64,000 nucleotides of DNA from Micrococcales bacterium (lineage in GTDB: Bacteria; Actinomycetota; Actinomycetes; Actinomycetales; Cellulomonadaceae): the NCBI GenBank assembly GCA_009777345.1, contig WRMB01000011.1, forward strand, positions 1-64,000. Reading direction: 5' to 3'. Below, piece after piece: positions 38,194 to 49,034 of this stretch. Positions within the stretch are counted from its first letter, which is position 1. Every line of letters begins with the position of its first letter. The translations under genes were made by a program, and so were the position numbers. The notes under the pieces were generated by a model. That model did not search any database, was not told the origin of the DNA, and was given only the letters and a program-made list of their open reading frames with translations.

Positions 38194-39459
38194 TCAGAAC
38201 CCGCTGGCGGTCGCCTTCGGGTAGTACTTGCGGAACTTGCGCCGGTACATCTGGGTCACCCCGGTCACGACGTACCGGCGGCGCAGCCCCCAGTCCGCCC
38301 GGTAGCGCAGCGGGTTCACCATCCGACCGGCCTGGCGCACCCGGCGCAGCCGGGCCTTGAGGTCATCGTCGTCGAGGTAGCGCAGCAGCAGGTCGAACGG
38401 GACGACGCAGTACAGCGCCTCGTCCGTGCCCCGCACGGTCTCAGGGGTCCGACCTTCGACCAGGTCGGCGACCACGGCCCGGGCCGGGTTGGCCCCGGCC
38501 GCGGTGACGTAGTAGTTGTTCCGCCCGATCCGCGGGTTCATCTCGAAGTACACGAACCCGCCCGTGCGCGGGTCCAGCTTGTAGTCGAAGTTGGCGAACC
38601 CCACATAGTCGGCCGCGTCGAGGAACCGGGTGGCGGCGTCCATCGCCTCGTCGTACGGCTCGGTCAGGATGGCCGCCGGGTTGCCCAGCGTGCCCGGGTT
38701 GTGCTCCTGGAGCAGCACCCGGCCGGTGGCCAGCAGGGTGACCTGGCCGCGGCTGTCCCGGTAGGCGGTGAGCGAGCGCATGTGCGTCTCGTCACCGGGG
38801 ATGAAGTCCTGGACCAGGTACGTACCGTCGTACCCGGCGTCGACCAGACGGTCCAGCAGGTCGTCCAGGTCGGCCCGGGACTCGACGAAGTCGACCTTCT
38901 TCTTGCCCGGCATGTCCAGGTAGTAGTACTCCGCCGACGAGGCGGGCTTGCCGATCACCGGGAACTCCAGGTCGACCGCCAGCGCCGCGACCGCGTCCCG
39001 GCCGCCGGAGCGGCGCAGCGCGGCGATGTCCACCGGCACGGTCTTCGGCGTGGCCAGGCCCAGCCGGGCGCAGACCTCGGCGAACCCGTCCTTGCTGGAG
39101 ACCAGCTCCAGCGCCTGCGGGCTGCAGAACGGCATGAGGTAGTGCTGGCGCAGCCGGTCGGCGTTGGCGACGATCGCCTCGACGTACCAGTCGGCGTTGG
39201 TGACCAGCACCAGGGTGCGGTCCGGGTGGTCGGCGGCCACCTGCTCCAGGGTGCGCACCAGCACCTGCTCGTCGGTCAGGTCGGGCACCACGACGTTGGT
39301 GACGAACGACGACGCCTGCACCGCCCGGGTCGCGACCGACGTCAGCGAGACGGCCGGGCAGCGGTACGCCTCGTGGAACGCCCGGGCCAGGCCGTAGACA
39401 CCGATGTCCCCGCCCACGGCGACGAGCAGCATGCTGGCAGGGCTCGGGGCGTCAGGCAT
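38194..39459 (-). CDS. ATP-grasp carboxylate-amine ligase
   Basis: A 421-residue ATP-grasp protein. FPVIGKPASSAEYYY, YLVQDFIPGDETHMRS and FEMNPRIGRNNYYVT mark the nucleotide and metal sites. Length and pattern fit the group that contains the enterococcal D-aspartate ligase, so a role in the peptidoglycan cross-bridge is possible; many Micrococcales use D-Asp or D-Glu bridges. That assignment is inference. The ATG at 39459 has GGAGAAG upstream. Cytosolic and apparently monocistronic. Confidence 0.78.
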   Translation of the reverse strand: MPDAPSPASMLLVAVGGDIGVYGLARAFHEAYRCPAVSLTSVATRAVQASSFVTNVVVPDLTDEQVLVRTLEQVAADHPDRTLVLVTNADWYVEAIVANADRLRQHYLMPFCSPQALELVSSKDGFAEVCARLGLATPKTVPVDIAALRRSGGRDAVAALAVDLEFPVIGKPASSAEYYYLDMPGKKKVDFVESRADLDDLLDRLVDAGYDGTYLVQDFIPGDETHMRSLTAYRDSRGQVTLLATGRVLLQEHNPGTLGNPAAILTEPYDEAMDAATRFLDAADYVGFANFDYKLDPRTGGFVYFEMNPRIGRNNYYVTAAGANPARAVVADLVEGRTPETVRGTDEALYCVVPFDLLLRYLDDDDLKARLRRVRQAGRMVNPLRYRADWGLRRRYVVTGVTQMYRRKFRKYYPKATASGF

Positions 39460-39506
39460 CAAACTTCTCCTCGGGGTGCGGAAAGGTCGCAGGAAGGTCC
39501 TAGTGT

Positions 39507-39554
39507 CCTGCACCGGAAATCCCGACGACAAGTTCGCTGGATCTCCGGTGCAGG
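39507..39554. repeat. Inverted repeat upstream of the ATP-grasp gene
   Basis: CCTGCACCGGA and its exact complement TCCGGTGCAGG (11 bp each) flank 26 bases. The outer bases also pair after one skipped base (TGTCC with GGACA). It lies in the divergent gap between the ATP-grasp and DUF3000 genes, about 48 bp from the ATP-grasp start. It could be an operator, a leader hairpin or a tiny mobile-element remnant. Confidence 0.6.
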
Positions 39555-39650
39555 GACAGCGGCAGGGAACGGCGACGCCGAGCGGCTCCACCCGGGCGGT
39601 CGCGGCGTGCCTCACGACCCCGGCAGCGACGGCGTGCGTACGCTGCGGAC

Positions 39651-40229
39651 GTGGCCCGCACGGACGACGTCCCCGACGAGTTCGTCCGTGCGCTGCGCTC
39701 CTTGCGGACGGTGCGACCGCGCGCCGAGGTGCTGCTGGACGAGGTGCCCGGCCCGACCCGGATCGCCCCGTTCTCCGCGGCGCTGACTGCCGAGGTCCGT
39801 TCCGCCCGCCGGTCGTTCGCCGCTGACGACCTCGCGTCGGGCCGGTTCGTCGTGCTGTACGACCCGGACGGCCAGGAGGCCTGGGACGGCTGCTTCCGCC
39901 TGGTCACCCTGGTCCGGACCCCGTTGGAGCCCGAGGTCGGCACCGACCCGCTGGCCGCCGACGTGGCATGGAGCTGGTTCACCGACGCGCTGGCCTCCGT
40001 CGGGGTGGACCCGCACGCCGCCGGGGGCACGGTGACCCGGGTGCTGTCCCAGACCTACGGTTCGCTGTCGGACCGCCAGGAGCAGACCGAGCTGGAGATC
40101 CGGGCGTCGTGGACCGCCGAGGGCGAAGACCTCAGCGACCATCTCACCGCGTGGACCCGGCTGCTGTGCACCGCCTCCGGGCTGCCCCCGCTGCCCGACG
40201 GCGTGGTGGCGATCACCCGCAGACACTGA
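39651..40229 (+). CDS. DUF3000 family protein
   Basis: A 192-residue actinobacterial protein (TRIAPFSAALTAEV, GRFVVLYDPDGQEAWDG, ADVAWSWFTDAL, RVLSQTYGSL) matching the DUF3000 family. Function unknown. The GTG at 39651 gives the canonical start. It stands upstream of a LuxR-HTH gene and the HRDC ribonuclease D gene, a neighbourhood conserved in Micrococcales. Confidence 0.82.
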   Translation: MARTDDVPDEFVRALRSLRTVRPRAEVLLDEVPGPTRIAPFSAALTAEVRSARRSFAADDLASGRFVVLYDPDGQEAWDGCFRLVTLVRTPLEPEVGTDPLAADVAWSWFTDALASVGVDPHAAGGTVTRVLSQTYGSLSDRQEQTELEIRASWTAEGEDLSDHLTAWTRLLCTASGLPPLPDGVVAITRRH

Positions 40230-40313
40230 CCGCAGACGCCGACCACCGTACGGTAACCAGGGCATGTCTCCTGGACTGCTCACCGTCACGGCCCGACGGC
40301 CGATTAGACGATC

Positions 40314-40835
40314 GTGACGATAGAGCCGCTGCAGTCTGCGGTCGGTGGTCGGCAGACCCCCGCAGCACCGGGAACGCGTCCGCTGCCTTCTGCGCGGACG
40401 TCCCCGGAACGTGCTCGGACCCCGTCGTGCGTGACGGTCCAGGAGATCGGCAACGGCGAGGGCCCCTCCCTGCTGTTCGCGCTGCGCCGCCGCGGGGTAC
40501 CGCGCATCGTGGTGCTGGCCCGCCGGGCGTCGCGCAACGAGCTGCCCGTGCTGCTGGCCGGTGGGGTGCGGGGTGTGGTCGCCGGGCAGGTGCTGCAGTC
40601 GCTGGTACGCAGCCAGAGCTCGTCTGCCGGTTCGTCGCTGCCCGAGCTGTCCGCCCGTGAGCTGGGCGTGCTGAAGCTGGTCGCGGACGGTATGTCGAAC
40701 CGCCAGATCGGTGAAGAGCTCGGACTGTCCGCCCTCACCGTGAAGAGCCACCTGGCCCGGATCTCCCGCAAGCTGGGCACTGGCGACCGGGCCGGGCTGG
40801 TCGCCAAGGTGATGCGCGCCGGGATGCTCCCCTGA
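40314..40835 (+). CDS. LuxR-type HTH regulator with degenerate receiver
   Basis: A 173-residue protein whose C-terminal 60 residues are a clear GerE/LuxR helix-turn-helix (LSARELGVLKLVADGMSNRQ, GLSALTVKSHLARI). The N-terminal part keeps only fragments of a receiver (IVVLARRASRNELPVLLAGG) and lacks a recognisable phospho-acceptor Asp and acidic pocket, so it is probably not controlled by phosphorylation. The start (GTG 40314) is uncertain. It sits between DUF3000 and HRDC genes. Confidence 0.8.
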   Translation: MTIEPLQSAVGGRQTPAAPGTRPLPSARTSPERARTPSCVTVQEIGNGEGPSLLFALRRRGVPRIVVLARRASRNELPVLLAGGVRGVVAGQVLQSLVRSQSSSAGSSLPELSARELGVLKLVADGMSNRQIGEELGLSALTVKSHLARISRKLGTGDRAGLVAKVMRAGMLP

Positions 40836-40887
40836 ACCAGTCTTTCCGGCGGGTCGGTATGGCCGACAGGCTGTACCGGGACGTAGC

Positions 40888-42138
40888 GTGACCTCTGTGG
40901 CACGTGCGGAGACAGATCCTGCTGCGACGGACCCGACGATCGTGCCGCTGCTCGAACCGCGCGACGGGGTCCCGACGGTCGTGGCCAGCGCTGCCGCCCT
41001 CGACGCGACCGTCGCGGCGTTCGCCGCCGGGCACGGCCCGGTCGCCGTCGACGCCGAACGAGCCAGCGGCTACCGGTACGGCCAGAGCGCCTACCTGGTG
41101 CAGGTGCGCCGCGCCGGGGCGGGGACGGCGCTCGTCGACCCGGTCACCCTGCCGGACCTGTCCGCGCTGTCCGAGGCCCTGTCGGGCGTCGAGTGGGTGC
41201 TGCACGCCGCCTCCCAGGACCTGCCCTGCCTGGCCGAGGTGGGTCTGGTACCCGACCGGGTGTTCGACACCGAGCTGGCGGCCCGGCTGCTCGGGTACGA
41301 ACGGGTCGGCCTGGCCGCCGTCGTCGCCCGGGTGCTCGGCCTGGGGCTGGCCAAGGAGCACTCCGCGGTCGACTGGTCCACCCGGCCGCTGCCGAAGGAC
41401 TGGTTGCGCTACGCCGCCCTGGACGTCGAGGTGCTGGTCGAGGTGCGCGACGCCCTGGCCTCCGAGCTCGACGCCGCTGGCAAGACGCAGTGGGCCGCCC
41501 AGGAGTTCGAGGCCGAACGCACCGCACCGCCGCCCGTGCCGCGCCCCGAGGCGTGGCGACGGGTCTCCGGGCTGCACGACGTCAGCGGTCGGCGGAGCCT
41601 GGCCGTGGTCCGCGAGCTGTGGACCGTGCGGGACGCCCAGGGTCGCGCCCGTGACCTCGCCCCGGGCCGGGTGCTGCCCGACCGGGCGATCATCGCCGCG
41701 GCGCTGACCCTGCCCCGCACCGCCGAGGACCTGCGGGCGCTGCCCGTCTTCTCCGGACGACGCACGTCGCGTCGGCTGGACCTGTGGCAGGGCGCGATCG
41801 ACCGGGCGCTGGCGCTGCCCGACGACCAGCTGCCCACCGTGCACGGACCCCGGTCCGACGGGCCGCCCCCGGTCCGCAGCTGGCGCGACCGCGACCCGGA
41901 CGCCGCGGCCCGGATCGCCGCGGCCCGGGCCGGGCTGGCCGGGCTGTCCGCCGACCGCTCGGTCCCGGTGGAGAACCTGCTCGCCCCGGACCTGGTGCGG
42001 CGGCTGTGCTGGTCGCCGCCGGACCCGGTGACGCCCGCCACCGTGGCCGACGCCCTGACGGCCGGGGGCGCCCGCCCGTGGCAGGTGGAGCTCACCACCG
42101 GGCTGCTCGTCGCGGCCCTGGGCCAGTCGGCGGGCTAG
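40888..42138 (+). CDS. rnd: HRDC domain ribonuclease D-like exonuclease
   Basis: A 416-residue protein with an N-terminal DEDD 3'-5' exonuclease domain (PVAVDAERASGYRYG with Exo I Asp and Glu, LHAASQDLPCL, and YAALDVEVLVEV for Exo III) and an HRDC domain (DLAPGRVLPDRAII). It probably trims stable RNAs. The GTG at 40888 is the start. Convergent with dxs, with 62 bp between. Confidence 0.86.
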   Translation: MTSVARAETDPAATDPTIVPLLEPRDGVPTVVASAAALDATVAAFAAGHGPVAVDAERASGYRYGQSAYLVQVRRAGAGTALVDPVTLPDLSALSEALSGVEWVLHAASQDLPCLAEVGLVPDRVFDTELAARLLGYERVGLAAVVARVLGLGLAKEHSAVDWSTRPLPKDWLRYAALDVEVLVEVRDALASELDAAGKTQWAAQEFEAERTAPPPVPRPEAWRRVSGLHDVSGRRSLAVVRELWTVRDAQGRARDLAPGRVLPDRAIIAAALTLPRTAEDLRALPVFSGRRTSRRLDLWQGAIDRALALPDDQLPTVHGPRSDGPPPVRSWRDRDPDAAARIAAARAGLAGLSADRSVPVENLLAPDLVRRLCWSPPDPVTPATVADALTAGGARPWQVELTTGLLVAALGQSAG

Positions 42139-42200
42139 CGCAGACTGGGAGACGGTTTCCTGCCGTCTGGCTCGTCTCCTGGTGCGTCAGGCGGGACGGG

Positions 42201-44078
42201 TCAGCCCCGCGGCACCAGCCCCGCCAGGACCTGCCCCGTGATGTCGTTGGCACCCAGCTGCAGATCGGCGACCAGCTGCTCGCGGCTGGCGTGCGCGAGG
42301 AAGGCCCGCGGCACCCCGAAGCTCTGCACCGGGGTGTGCACCCCCGCGCGCCGGGCCGCGTCCGACAGCAAGGAGCCGACCCCGCCCTCGACCAGGCCGT
42401 CCTCCAGGGAGACCACGTGGTCGTGCTCCCCCGCGAGCTTGACCAGCGCCTCAGGTACCGGCAGCGCCCAGCAGGGGTCGACCACGGTGACCGCCACGTC
42501 GTGCCCGGCCAGCAGGTCGGCCACGGCCAGACCGGTACGGGCCATGGCGCCGACGGCGACCAGGAGCACCCGGGCGGCGCTCCCGTCGTGCCGGACCAGC
42601 ACGTCCACCCCGTCCACCTCGTCCACGGCCGGCAGCGGCTCGCCCAGGGAACCCTTCGGGTAGCGCACGACCGTCGGGGCGTCGTCGGTGTCCACCGCCT
42701 GGCGCAGCGCGGTGCGCAGCGTCTCTTCGTCCCGGGGGGCGGCCAGCCGCAGCCCGGGCACCATGCCCAGCATCGCCAGGTCCCACATGCCGTTGTGGCT
42801 GGCCCCGTCGTCGCCGGTCAGCCCCGCCCGGTCCAGGACGAAGGTCACCGGCGCGCGGTGCAGCGCCACGTCCATGAGCACCTGGTCGAACGCCCGGTTC
42901 AGGAAGGTGGCGTAGATGCAGACCACGGGATGCAGCCCGGCGAACGCCATCCCGGCGGCCGACGTCACCGCATGCTGCTCGGCGATACCGACGTCCACCA
43001 CCCGGTCGGGGAACTCCTCGGCGAACCGGGCCAGGCCCGCCGGCGCGAGCATCGCCGCGGTGATCGCCACGACGTCGGGCCGTCGCCGCCCGATAGCGAC
43101 GATCTCGTCGGCGAACACCGACGTCCAGCCGAACCGGGACGGGGCCAGCGGCAGCCCGGTCTCCGGGTGGATCGGCGCCACGGCGTGGAACCGGTCGGCG
43201 ACGTCCTGCTCCGCCGGGGTGTAGCCGCGTCCCTTCTCGGTGATGACGTGCACGATCACCGGCCCGCCGAACGTCTTGGCCAGGCTCAGGGCGCGTTCCA
43301 CGGCTGGTTCGTCGTGCCCGTCGACCGGACCGATGTACTTCAGACCGAGGTCTTCGAACATCCCCTGCGGTGCGACGACGTCCTTGATACCGCGTTTCAG
43401 CCCGTGCAGCGCCTCGTAGGCCAGCCGTCCGGGCGGACCAGAGCGCCGCAGCGTGGACTTGCCCCACTCCAGCACCGACTCGTAGCTGCGCGTGGTCCGC
43501 ATGACGTCCAGGTGCCGGGCGAACCCGCCGATGGTCGGCGCGTAGGACCGCCCGTTGTCGTTGACGACGATGACGACCGGCCGGTCCTGGCCGTCCGCGA
43601 TGTTGTTCAGCGCCTCCCAGGCCATCCCACCGGTCAGCGACCCGTCCCCGACCACCGCGACGACCGCCCGGTCCTCGTCCCCGGCCAGCGCCCGGGCCCG
43701 GGCGATCCCGTCCACCCAGGACAGCGCGGCCGAGGCGTGCGAGTTCTCCACCACGTCGTGCTCGGACTCGGCCCGGCTGGGGTACCCGGACAGCCCGCCC
43801 TGCTTACGCAGCGCGCTGAAGTCGGTGCGCCCGGTGAGCAGCTTGTGCACGTAGGACTGGTGCCCGGTGTCGAAGACCAGGGTGTCCTTGGGCGACTCGA
43901 ACACCCGGTGCAGCGCGATCGTCAGCTCGACGACGCCGAGGTTCGGCCCCAGGTGCCCCCCGGTGCGCGACACCTGGTCGACCAGGAACGTGCGGATCTC
44001 GTCGGCCAGCCCGGTCACCTGCTCCGGTGACAGCCGCCGCACGTCCGCCGGGGACTCGATCCGTTCCAGCAGTCCCAA
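42201..44078 (-). CDS. dxs: 1-deoxy-D-xylulose-5-phosphate synthase
   Basis: A 625-residue thiamine-diphosphate enzyme that joins pyruvate and glyceraldehyde-3-phosphate at the start of the MEP isoprenoid pathway. [50 protein letters not shown] (ThDP motif) and [15 protein letters not shown] are diagnostic. The start is a TTG at 44078 with GAGGAGG upstream. Divergent from guaB1 over about 220 bp. Confidence 0.95.
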   Translation of the reverse strand: MGLLERIESPADVRRLSPEQVTGLADEIRTFLVDQVSRTGGHLGPNLGVVELTIALHRVFESPKDTLVFDTGHQSYVHKLLTGRTDFSALRKQGGLSGYPSRAESEHDVVENSHASAALSWVDGIARARALAGDEDRAVVAVVGDGSLTGGMAWEALNNIADGQDRPVVIVVNDNGRSYAPTIGGFARHLDVMRTTRSYESVLEWGKSTLRRSGPPGRLAYEALHGLKRGIKDVVAPQGMFEDLGLKYIGPVDGHDEPAVERALSLAKTFGGPVIVHVITEKGRGYTPAEQDVADRFHAVAPIHPETGLPLAPSRFGWTSVFADEIVAIGRRRPDVVAITAAMLAPAGLARFAEEFPDRVVDVGIAEQHAVTSAAGMAFAGLHPVVCIYATFLNRAFDQVLMDVALHRAPVTFVLDRAGLTGDDGASHNGMWDLAMLGMVPGLRLAAPRDEETLRTALRQAVDTDDAPTVVRYPKGSLGEPLPAVDEVDGVDVLVRHDGSAARVLLVAVGAMARTGLAVADLLAGHDVAVTVVDPCWALPVPEALVKLAGEHDHVVSLEDGLVEGGVGSLLSDAARRAGVHTPVQSFGVPRAFLAHASREQLVADLQLGANDITGQVLAGLVPRG

Positions 44079-44300
44079 AGGTCCTCCTCACCGCAAGATC
44101 ACACCACTGTACGGGTCGGGCCGGGCCAACAGGTACGCGCCCGGGCAGTCCGTCCGTCTTCACCCTGTTCACCGTCCCGTAACCCACGGTTGGCCCAGTC
44201 GTAAACCGGTCGGCCCGGCTGGCGCGGACTCCCGTCGCCCCCACGACACCTTCGCCTGGGGTTCCTCAGACCCGACCGAAGAAATCGGTATCCTCGGTAG

Positions 44301-46261
<1,961 letters not shown>

Positions 46262-46328
46262 CCCGTCGCGCTGTCGCTCTGGCGCACGGTCCGGTCGAGA
46301 ACGCCGACCCGGCCGGACGGACCTGACG

Positions 46329-46961
46329 GTGGCCAGCGCCCGGACCGACCTGGACCGGCTGGTCACCGGGTCGGCGACGCTCGCCGGGCCGTGGCCCCGC
46401 CTGGGAGGGTCAGCCACGCGCCGTTCGGCCGTGCTCATGCTGTTCGGCACGCTCGGCCCGGCCGATGTCCGGCCCGACCATCTCGACATCCTGCTGCAGC
46501 GCCGGGCCGACGACCTGACGCACCACCCCGGGCAGGTCTCCTTCCCCGGCGGCGGGCTGGACCCCGGGGAGACCCCGGAGCAGGCCGCGCTGCGCGAGGC
46601 CGAGGAGGAGACCGGCCTGGACGCCACCGGCGTCGAGGTGATCGGCTCCCTGGCCGCGCTGCCGCTGCCGGTCAGCGACAACCTCGTCACCCCGGTGCTC
46701 GCCTGGTGGGCCCGCCCGTCACCGGTCCACCCGGCCGACCCCACCGAGACCGCCGCCGTGTTCCGGGTACCCGTCGCCGATCTGCTCGACCCGGCCCGGC
46801 GGGCCACCGCCCGCCACGGACCGTACCGGACCCCCGCCTTCGTCCTCGACGACGACATCCTGGTCTGGGGCTTCACCGCAGGCGTGCTCTCCAGCCTGTT
46901 CGACACGCTGGGCTGGACCCGACCCTGGGACCCGACAGCCCGGATCGTCGCGGCAACCTGA
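46329..46961 (+). CDS. Nudix hydrolase, CoA pyrophosphatase type
   Basis: A 210-residue Nudix protein. The Nudix box is GGLDPGETPEQAALREAEEE and the preceding HHPGQVSFPGG is the CoA-pyrophosphatase (UPF0035) signature, so it probably cleaves CoA to phosphopantetheine and ADP. A GTG at 46329 starts it. A family-A palindrome lies 40 bp downstream of the stop. Confidence 0.87.
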   Translation: MASARTDLDRLVTGSATLAGPWPRLGGSATRRSAVLMLFGTLGPADVRPDHLDILLQRRADDLTHHPGQVSFPGGGLDPGETPEQAALREAEEETGLDATGVEVIGSLAALPLPVSDNLVTPVLAWWARPSPVHPADPTETAAVFRVPVADLLDPARRATARHGPYRTPAFVLDDDILVWGFTAGVLSSLFDTLGWTRPWDPTARIVAAT

Positions 46962-47000
46962 CCGCGCAGGCAGCCCAGACCCCACGTCCCCCACGAGGGT

Positions 47001-47067
47001 CAGTTCGAGACTTTTGTCGTGGATTCGAGAGTTTTACTCTCGAATCCACGACAGAACTATCGAACTG
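47001..47067. repeat. Family-A palindrome, copy 3
   Basis: Core 47022-47046 is identical to the other two copies. The bases next to the core pair perfectly (GTCGTG with CACGAC), and the outer arms (CAGTTCGA with TCGAACTG) pair with a few mismatches in between. Compared with copy 2, paired positions have changed together. It lies between the Nudix gene and the first lipoprotein gene. Confidence 0.9.
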
Positions 47068-47145
47068 GTGCGGTCGCGTCTCGGTGTGGGTCGTGCAGCT
47101 TCCGAACGGACGGGTATGTACCACACATCCTTGATCGCAAAGAGT

Positions 47146-47376
47146 CGCCATAGTCAGACCGAAACGTGTATCTCTGTCTGAAACAGGTTTGCCGTGCCGT
47201 CACACGATCTAGACGGCGGGGCCAACAGATTCGTGGGATGTACAGGTTTTGTTACAGCCGCTCGGGAGATCCGTGCATCAAATCGCTTCCCTCCACGGTC
47301 ACCGCGTGGTTATGTAGCATGGTCTGCCCGACCGATGGTCGTCAGCTTCTTGTCCGTCCTCACCATGGAGACCTCC
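47146..47376 (+). promoter_or_regulatory. Duplicated leader of lipoprotein gene 1
   Basis: It contains two direct copies of a GAAAC site (47161 and 47180) 19 bp apart, then GATTCGTGGGATGTACAGG and TTTTGTTACAG, then a TAGCAT -10-like box at 47315-47320. The same elements in the same order precede lipoprotein gene 2 near 48101-48255, where TTCACA and TAGCAT are 17 bp apart. Conservation of this leader between the duplicates suggests shared regulation. Confidence 0.5.
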
Positions 47377-47991
47377 GTGAAGTCAGTTCGCACCCGAACC
47401 GTCGCCCCAGTAGGCACCCTTCTTCTCGCGCTCGGCACCCTGGCCGCATGCTCAGGTGACTCCGACGACACCGCGACCACGGCATCACAGTCGGGCCCCG
47501 ACGCGAGTACCGCAACCGCTACGAGCAGCGCCAGCCCCAGCACAGACGAGACGGAACACTGTCGCCCATCGGGCAAGCGGAGCGATTGTCCGATCCCGAA
47601 AGACTATACACTGCCGCAGAACATCGAGCCTGGTACCTGCTATCTGCTGGATACTGTCACGTACGACCTGTCCGATACCGTCGAAGTCGACTGCTCCGAA
47701 CCGCACTACCTAGAGATTACGGCTACCTTCACCTGGCCAGAAGCATATATCGACGCGATCGGCGACCAATGGGGCAAGGAGGATTCTCGCTGTAACGACA
47801 AGTTATCTGAAGCAATGAACCGGCACGGCCTGGTAGATGACATTCTGGGAAACATTTACACCGATGTCTGGGCTCCGAGCGCAATGCAGATGGCCGCCGG
47901 TGAAAGAACTGGGTACTGTTCGCTCGAACCGAGGAAATCTCACAAACTACTGGTCGGCTCAGTGCTTTCCGATACCTTCAAGATCGACTGA
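47377..47991 (+). CDS. Lipoprotein, tandem paralogue 1
   Basis: A 204-residue exported protein. The signal peptide ends in LAAC (lipobox), followed by a Ser/Thr-rich linker. The mature part (IPKDYTLPQNIEPGTCYLL, VEVDCSEPHYLEIT, TDVWAPSAMQMAAGERTGYC) resembles the DUF4190/septum-formation type domain, with paired Cys residues and a C-S-x-P-H-Y-x-E motif. The GTG at 47377 has GGAG upstream; an ATG at 47365 is possible. Paralogue of the next gene. Function unknown. Confidence 0.75.
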   Translation: MKSVRTRTVAPVGTLLLALGTLAACSGDSDDTATTASQSGPDASTATATSSASPSTDETEHCRPSGKRSDCPIPKDYTLPQNIEPGTCYLLDTVTYDLSDTVEVDCSEPHYLEITATFTWPEAYIDAIGDQWGKEDSRCNDKLSEAMNRHGLVDDILGNIYTDVWAPSAMQMAAGERTGYCSLEPRKSHKLLVGSVLSDTFKID

Positions 47992-48085
47992 CCCGTCTCG
48001 TCAGAACTGCCGGAGCAGGCGGGGCTTGGCTTGGCCCCGGCGCACGGTCAGGACAGTCGCCAAGACAACCGCACACAGACGCTCC

Positions 48086-48322
48086 GCCCATAGTTCAATC
48101 TGAAACATGCGTCTCTGTCTGAAACAGGTTGTTCACGCCGTCATGCGATGGACAGCCGCGCCGAGTGGATTCGTAGGATGTATAGATTTTGTTACAGGCA
48201 CTCAGAGGCCCTTGCCCCGAATCGCCTTCACATTGCGTCGCAGTGCAGTTAGCATGGCCACGCCGTGCAAGACGGCTCGGACCCCTGTCCGAATATCATG
48301 CCCATTACCGAAGGAGAACCCT
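48086..48322 (+). promoter_or_regulatory. Duplicated leader and candidate promoter of lipoprotein gene 2
   Basis: Two TGAAAC sites (48101, 48120) are 19 bp apart, as in the first leader, followed by the conserved TTTTGTTACAG. TTCACA (48227-48232) and TAGCAT (48250-48255) with 17-bp spacing form a plausible sigma-70 type promoter. The ribosome site AAGGAG lies just before the GTG start. Confidence 0.5.
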
Positions 48323-48958
48323 GTGAAACCGGTCCGCACCCGTACTGTCGCCCTCACCGGGGCCGCCCTCCTGGGGTTCGGCACCCTGGCAGCCTGCTCG
48401 AGCAGTTCCGACAAAACTGACGCCACCCCTACTGCCTCGCAGTCGAGCGCCGACGACGCTGCCGCTCTGTCCGACACCCCAAGCACAAAACCCACCAGCA
48501 GCGTCTCCGGACCCAACAGCCGCAGCGAGGGCAGTGTTACGACGGGCATACCTGCGGACTACACGCTGCCGCAGGACATCAAGCTTGGCACCTGCTATTT
48601 GCGGATGCCAGACACCTACGACCTGTCCGATGCCATCGAGACCGACTGCGCCAATCCGCACTATGTGGAGATCATCTCGACCTTCACATGGCCGAAAGAA
48701 TACGTTGACTTCATTGCCGCCGAGTGGGCGAACCAAGCGGATCGCTGCGGCGACCTCGCTTGGAGCATGGGCGAAAAAGAAACCGGATCCTACAACTGGT
48801 CGGGCGTGAGCCGGAAAGACGAAACGAATGTATGGGCTCCCAGCGCCGCCCAGATCTCCGCAGGAGACACAACTGGGTACTGTGCAATCTCTGGGTCGAC
48901 CGCCTCGACGCTGCTGGTAGGATCTGCGGTGGCTGGCACCCTGGAAAACAAGGAGTAA
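48323..48958 (+). CDS. Lipoprotein, tandem paralogue 2
   Basis: A 211-residue lipoprotein with a signal peptide ending LAAC and a Ser/Thr-rich linker. The domain matches its neighbour: IPADYTLPQDIKLGTCYL, ETDCANPHYVEII, TNVWAPSAAQISAGDTTGYC. Start GTG at 48323 with AAGGAG eight bases upstream. It arose with paralogue 1 by a tandem duplication of about 0.9 kb that included the leader. A family-B hairpin follows 9 bp after the stop. Confidence 0.78.
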   Translation: MKPVRTRTVALTGAALLGFGTLAACSSSSDKTDATPTASQSSADDAAALSDTPSTKPTSSVSGPNSRSEGSVTTGIPADYTLPQDIKLGTCYLRMPDTYDLSDAIETDCANPHYVEIISTFTWPKEYVDFIAAEWANQADRCGDLAWSMGEKETGSYNWSGVSRKDETNVWAPSAAQISAGDTTGYCAISGSTASTLLVGSAVAGTLENKE

Positions 48959-48967
48959 CCCGACCTG

Positions 48968-49012
48968 GAGTCGGGTAGACCGGGGGTGAAATTCCTCCGG
49001 ACTACCCGGCTC
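48968..49012 (+). terminator. Family-B hairpin, copy 2
   Basis: The stem GAGTCGGGTAG-x-CCGG pairs with CCGG-x-CTACCCGGCTC (one internal A-A mismatch and one G-T pair). The loop is GGGTGAAATTCCT. It lies directly downstream of lipoprotein gene 2 and just before the end of the convergent ABC permease gene. No U-tract is present; it is likely a bidirectional transcript end. Confidence 0.65.
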
Positions 49013-49034
49013 CTGGGCGGAGAATGCCCGCCGT

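Noticed and set aside
40314..40835. Full two-component response regulator
   Set aside because: The N-terminal part lacks the phospho-acceptor Asp and acidic residues, and no histidine kinase gene is nearby.
41784..44030. A 748-codon plus-strand open frame opposite dxs
   Set aside because: dxs motifs on the minus strand are unambiguous; this frame is low-complexity shadow.
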